The notes under the pieces: model-generated
The model's database searches: none
The model's input: only the letters and a program-made list of their open reading frames with translations
Told to the model about the DNA's origin: nothing
Origin: Membranipora membranacea
Taxonomy: Eukaryota; Bryozoa; Gymnolaemata; Cheilostomatida; Membraniporidae
Assembly: GCA_914767715.1 (NCBI GenBank)
Contig: OU612066.1
Coordinates: 34,758,283 to 34,822,282 of the forward strand
Direction: 5' to 3'
DNA length: 64,000 bases
Position numbers and translations under genes: made by a program
Part shown: piece after piece, positions 59,200 to 64,000 of the stretch
Layout of the letters: each line of letters opens with the position of its first letter
Position numbering within the stretch: position 1 is the first letter of the stretch

Positions 59200-60443
59200 G
59201 GGACGTCGACTCGATTTTTGCTATCTGGAGCACAAAATTGAAGGTCGTTGGAAGGTCATTTTAAGGTAGGCGTGTACATTTATTTGTGTGTAAACAAAAC
59301 CACATGGGCGGCATCTTTAGATAATAGATGTGATGTTTGTTTTGTATGGAGTAGAGTTTGATGTAGCCTGTCCATGTATGCCAGTTATGAAATATGAATG
59401 CAGCGTGCCCAGTCTAGTGCTATGTGTATGTGGTTTTCTATTCCTCACTTCATTTCCAATTCAACCATGCTACAACAAACAAGGAGGTTTTCATCTATAA
59501 AGCTTGCTTGCGTGTCTATCGGAGTGCAAAATTGAACAGGGTATGAGATATGTGAACCATAGAGCATTCGCTGCGAACAAGAAATTGAATTCAATAATTC
59601 TAAAACGCATTTATCATTACGGAGATGAAATTTGTTTACTAGATGCTAGCTACAAGACAACAAAGTATTATCTTTCAATGTTCTTTGTGGTAGTACCTAC
59701 TAATATAGGATATCAAGTTGTCGGGACATTTCCGGTTTCCGTAGAAATCACTGATTCTATCAAGGAAGCTCTCAACATGCTTTCAGAGTGGAACACATGT
59801 TGGAAGCCAGCTTACTGGTTGATGGATTGACAAATGACTATTCGTGGTGGAATGTCCTAAATGTGGGGAGTGGTGTCACAAAGGGTGCATCCAAATTCCT
59901 CCTACTGCCCAATAACAGGGGCATTAGAGAACTTTACATGTAGTCCATGTATTGAGAGAGGGATAGCTGTGGTCTAAACATTTTTATTGTAACTTTCTCA
60001 GATATGGAAATTTATAGTATTGTTTTTTTGTTTGCATTCTTTTATATTCACTTTCTATTTGGCAGACATCATCTTGGTCAGTACTTGAATAATTTCTGAT
60101 TCACGTGGCAAATGCACATCTATTACCATGTTCTGTCTAGTTTAACATTTTGTTGTTAGTCTTCATATATAATAAAGCTAAATTTGCATTTACCAATCAT
60201 TGAATTCACTAGCACTATCACTGCCTCCAATGAACTGCCTCAATCACACCAGTAAGGTATTTCCCCTAATTATGGACAGTGGAAAATCCCAAACATTGTT
60301 ACAATCAGTTGGGAGATTCATTAACAATCAACCAATTAAAGTTGATCTTTCTTAAACCAATCAAATCAAGGAGTACTTGATTGAATGACCTCAAACGACC
60401 TTCAGTTTTGTGCTCCCGATAGCAAAAATCCGTTGACTCGGCC
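59200..60443 (+). mobile_element. Relic Mutator-like (MULE) DNA transposon with terminal inverted repeats
   Basis: The ends (59201-59264 and 60384-60443) are inverted copies sharing GATTTTTGCTAT, GGAGCACAAAA and TGAAGGTCGTT. They enclose a MULE-type transposase fragment and a zinc-finger remnant. No clear 9-bp target duplication is left. The element is internally deleted and not coding-competent. Confidence 0.75.
59504..59910 (+). pseudogene. MULE transposase fragment with PHD-like zinc finger remnant
   Basis: The frame 59504-59830 encodes a segment with ICLLDASYKTTKYYLSMFFV, the first-aspartate region of a MULE DDE domain, then YQVVGTFPVS and WKPAYWLMD, the position of the second aspartate, after which a stop follows. 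In another frame at about 59848-59910 lies ECPKCGEWCHKGC, a PHD/treble-clef-like zinc ligand pattern often found at the C-terminus of such transposases. The third catalytic residue and the DNA-binding N-terminus are missing. Confidence 0.72.
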
Positions 60444-61693
60444 TACTGTACTATTGTTAAGCCTCAGAACTACTCAAAGACAATGTGATCATACTGAACG
60501 ACCCATTTATGACCACACATCATATCCAGGATTTTGTGCTTTATCTCACACCTCCCAGTTCTGCAATTTGATTGGCTGAGTAAGTATCGTTCCATATTTT
60601 GTAGGCTACATTCTAATGAGAGCTGTATTATAATAAAGAGGGTCGAATGGGAGGCTACCGACTTGATATTTTACACACAGAATACAGGCTATTACAGAAA
60701 TATTCAGTAGGTGAGCCAGCAAATAGTAAATAGTAAAATACTACTTTGGCTGAGTAGCACTTGCTACTTTCATTGCTTCAACAACTAACAGTAAGTAGAG
60801 ACAAGTAGAATCACTTTGCTCAGGTCAAGACAAAGTCACTGGCTGATATTGAGTTGATGGTTCAGTTACAGCTCTGTCCCAACACAGTGAGTGTGTGTCA
60901 GTCAATCAACCAAGGAAGGAGGCCCTCCTTGTGATCAAACTTGTTGTCTGTGTGTGTGTGTACTACTACTCTTACTCTACTCTACTGTCGGTTGTTTTTG
61001 TTTGAGCATTACTAGTACTAGTAGTGAATGCCTCTTTCTTTGATTATGAACTTATTTAAGCAAAAAGTCATTGTGTTACCTAGTTCTGTTAATACTAATA
61101 AGATAAGTAGGCAAAGGACAGAGTACTAGACGCTGGTGATTTGCAGCGAGCTTGAGCTTCCACTCTAGCCTATTAATTAATGGTATAATATAGTGTTATA
61201 GCAAACCCTATTGATCTTCTGACCTTTGCCTAGTAACAGAGCAAGTAGTCGGTTGTAGTAGTGCCTGTAGACGTAGTTGCATTCCCACAGTGCTGACTTT
61301 AGCTTGGTGCGCATCACATCGTTTCTCAAATCAATTAGAAGAGGGGATTTATGGTCAGCCATTAACTAACGACCCCCATGTGCTGGCATGCAGACCGTAA
61401 CATGCAATAACTACCTTTGACTGAGCAGACTGAGCATATGCAACAGGGTAAATATAAGACCACACACACAATCCGGTAGTGTGTGAGCTTTTCAATTTGT
61501 GATTAACCAAAGGTTTTGGTAGATCTGTTTTTAATAGAAGGAGCCGATTTGACAAAAATCTAGTCTAGAGTGGAGTTCAGTCGCTCTGTGCACCTCGAAG
61601 AAACCTGTTGTCAGCTTTGTGTTTGCTTGTGTGACATTTTCCATGATTTTGCTGTTGTTTGTAGGAGTTCATTGCTGATAATGTGCTGACATC
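60444..61693. other. Presumed upstream region of the acid sphingomyelinase gene
   Basis: No exon is recognised. It holds a short GT run (60951-60962) and presumably the promoter and 5' untranslated sequence of the gene that starts at 61694. Confidence 0.45.
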
Positions 61694-63979
61694 ATGACAG
61701 GTTTCAACAAATGCCAGCTAATACTGGCATGTCTCATATTGGGTGCAGTTTGTAGTTTAGCAAAGCCAACATCAAATTATGGGCTGAAATCTCTGCGTAC
61801 CGGGAAACTCTACAGCTCTATGACATGCAAGGCGTGCGAAGTTGGTGTCGGGCTTGTGAAAGACTTACTAAAGATACACGTATCCGAAGACTTTATCGCT
61901 AAGAGACTGCTCGGAGTGTGCAAGTTATTTAAGATTGAGAAGGACGATGTCTGTGATGGCGTCGTTAAAGAGTTCAAGGTAAACTTATCCATTTAGACCT
62001 ATTTTTGGGTTCGTTGCAATATTATGGAAGACCTGAGTTGAAGGAATATTAGTTTACGGGGTTTGGTGATAAGCGGATCAACTTTGATCCATTTTGCCTG
62101 AAATATGAGTCAACCCTGATCGACCGGTAGACAGCAGTCGGCTCACGGGGAAGTAACTAAGAAAGTAAGCAAATTGCTCGATTTTAATATAGGTGATAAA
62201 TGCATGACATGCTTAATAATTTCCACATCTTATTTTTGGTCTTCCATGCTGTGTTTTACAAAATTGACCTCTCCTTTCTAAATATGGAACTTAAAACGAA
62301 GATAAACACTCAAGACAATGTCTCATTATGTATTAGGTAAAGACCCGATGCAGTAACATACATGAACACTAAAATGAGCAACATGGATGAAATGGTGAAA
62401 TTTGAGGCATCACGGTAATTTAGATTTTAAAAGTTTCTGATAATTGAAAAAGAGGACCATTTTTTTATATTTATGAAAGGTTGGAAGGCATTTAATAATA
62501 TATAATACGCTTCATTCCACCACATAATTATTGCTTATGAGATATGTTACTGTTACATAGAATATTATATTTTACAGGTTGAACTTCTCTCCGTATTGAA
62601 GGAAACAGATAAATCATCAGAAGATACATGTGTACAGATGTTTGGTTCTATATGCGCTGGGTCTGCTTATGACCCTGAGCTTGTATGGAGCGTTAAGATG
62701 CCTAATACTAACAAACCAGCTTATCAAACACCAAAACCACAGGTTAGCAGAATTCTTGGCGGCAAATCCCCAAACCAGCTTATCTGCTTCTGAATCCCCA
62801 ACTCTTTTGTCAAATATACAATAAACGACCGGCCAGAAACCACAAAAACATTATGTTCCATTTTGTAACACCTGATAATTTGTGGTTTACAGTACACAAA
62901 GCTCTGGGCATAGACTTGAAAGTACTAATTATGATTATAATTATAAGTTAAAAATTCATATAATCACAGAGTAAGGATATATCCTTACTCCGTGGTATAA
63001 CGGTCTACAGCAGTGCTGTCTGATATGCATTTGAATGCCCACGTTTCCAGGTTATTATTAGAAAATACTGTCGTTGTTTGTTTTGAGATTTTGCCCAAAC
63101 CAAGGCTCATAGACATGCTCTCTGTACTGTGCAAATCACCACGATATGGCTTTCAGCCACAACAGTCTCCCATATCATCAGTACTACCAGAAAGTTACAT
63201 AACAAATGGTAGGGTTAAATGTTGAGAGGCCCTGTAGTCTAAGATTAGACTATACATCGTGGTTGGTGCACGGTCCCATACTGACTCATGAACAGTTACT
63301 ACTGCTGAATGAAGAATGGTCCCATACAGTTTATTTATAAATATGATAATACAGACAGCTCAGTTGAAACAATTGAGGAGCTGTAAATAACGTCAAATGT
63401 GTAAATAAAAAAAATATTGTGGTATTATATCATGTATATAAAAGCAGTTACTTTGAATCTCATGATGCTGTAGTTCCACAAATAGATATTGACTCTTCTT
63501 TGATCATTCTCTCTGAAGTCAAAACGTGAAAGCCACTAATAATACAAACATTTTGGGTACTACGTAACATTTGGATGAAATGTAGGCCAAATTCTGCTAC
63601 TTCATCAAAGAGGATGTTTCAGCACAGATTCTTACTAACTCATCTTGTTTTTTTGTATGTAAATAGTGATGAATCACAGGAGCACAGTACTGATTCACTA
63701 CACATTATCAACTTACGATTCATGCTCACCATATTGGTATTATTAAACACACAGGAAGGAGCACCTACTCTGAGAATTCTCCAGCTCTCAGATATACACT
63801 TAGATGAAAATTATGCTGTCGGATCTAACACTGACTGCGGAGAGCCGTTGTGCTGCCGCGGTAGTAACGGTTTACCGAGCACAGCAGCAGACGGAGCTGG
63901 GTACTGGGGAGATTACAGGAACTGTGATATTCCTCCTCGAATGTTTGATAGTTTGCTCAGCCACCTCAAGTCGGAAAAG
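61694..63979 (+). CDS. Acid sphingomyelinase-like phosphodiesterase, first three coding exons (cut by window end)
   Basis: Exons are 61694-61978, 62578-62742 and 63755-63979, all phase 0 with AG/GT borders; a donor (GTAAAT) follows the last, so the gene continues beyond the window. Exon 1 starts with a signal peptide (CQLILACLILGAVCSLA), then the saposin B-type domain (CKACEVGVGLVKDLL, with cysteines spaced as in saposins) that runs into exon 2 (CVQMFGSICAG). Exon 3 opens the calcineurin-like phosphodiesterase domain: LQLSDIHLDENYAVGSNTDC has the D-x-H metal ligands, then CGEPLCCR and GAGYWGDYRNCD, all typical of acid sphingomyelinases. The enzyme hydrolyses sphingomyelin to ceramide and phosphocholine in lysosomes or after secretion, using zinc. 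The rest of the catalytic domain lies outside. Confidence 0.93.
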
Positions 63980-64000
63980 GTAAATTGAAAATACTTTTTT

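Overview
This is nuclear DNA of an animal. Genes are split by GT-AG introns, the host genes belong to metazoan families (SLC23 transporter, acid sphingomyelinase), the DNA is AT-rich, and decayed LINE and DNA-transposon sequence is abundant. The large kinesin-light-chain-like TPR gene family, the compact exons and the transposon mix would suit a demosponge or another early-branching marine invertebrate. The taxon is an inference; no marker gene is present.

Region by region. Positions 1-29090 hold three related copies of one gene family that joins a Pol-beta-type nucleotidyltransferase (DUF294/GlnD-like) to kinesin-light-chain-like TPRs. The copy at 18472-27444 is nearly complete: eight exons, in frame except for a one-base poly-C slip. 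A second copy at 13070-16170 keeps only the first six exons. A third at 109-701 is a deletion chimera that joins the end of exon 1 to the last TPRs. Copies two and one are a head-to-tail segmental duplication (about 11755-16755 and 16805-23905). Intron 1 of both holds a GTATAC-type 12-bp minisatellite. Copy one has two extra insertions there: a 351-bp fold-back element and a tandem tRNA-like element. Between the chimera and the duplication lies a 3.2-kb fold-back element (7835-10994) with another inverted-repeat element inside it.

Positions 29100-34200 carry LINE reverse-transcriptase fragments and otherwise featureless sequence. A complete minus-strand SLC23 (nucleobase/ascorbate transporter) gene spans 48902 down to 34354: 14 coding exons, all phases agreeing, 635 residues. 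Its introns hold a near-perfect 637-bp hairpin element and a G-rich inverted-repeat element. No gene was recognised from 48.9 to 53.3 kb. A second large fold-back element follows at 53331-56222, then a truncated LINE (57605-59183), then a relic MULE transposon with its own inverted repeats (59200-60443). The window ends in the first three coding exons of an acid sphingomyelinase (61694-63979), with a signal peptide, a saposin B domain and the start of the metallophosphatase domain.

The most unusual pattern is that four separate fold-back elements are each flanked by 9-bp direct repeats (three exact, one with a mismatch), the target-site size of Mutator-like and Foldback transposons. One of them has a matching empty site in the paralogous copy. 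The second is the nucleotidyltransferase-TPR family, whose N-terminus consists of three tandem two-exon modules, each starting and ending in phase 0.
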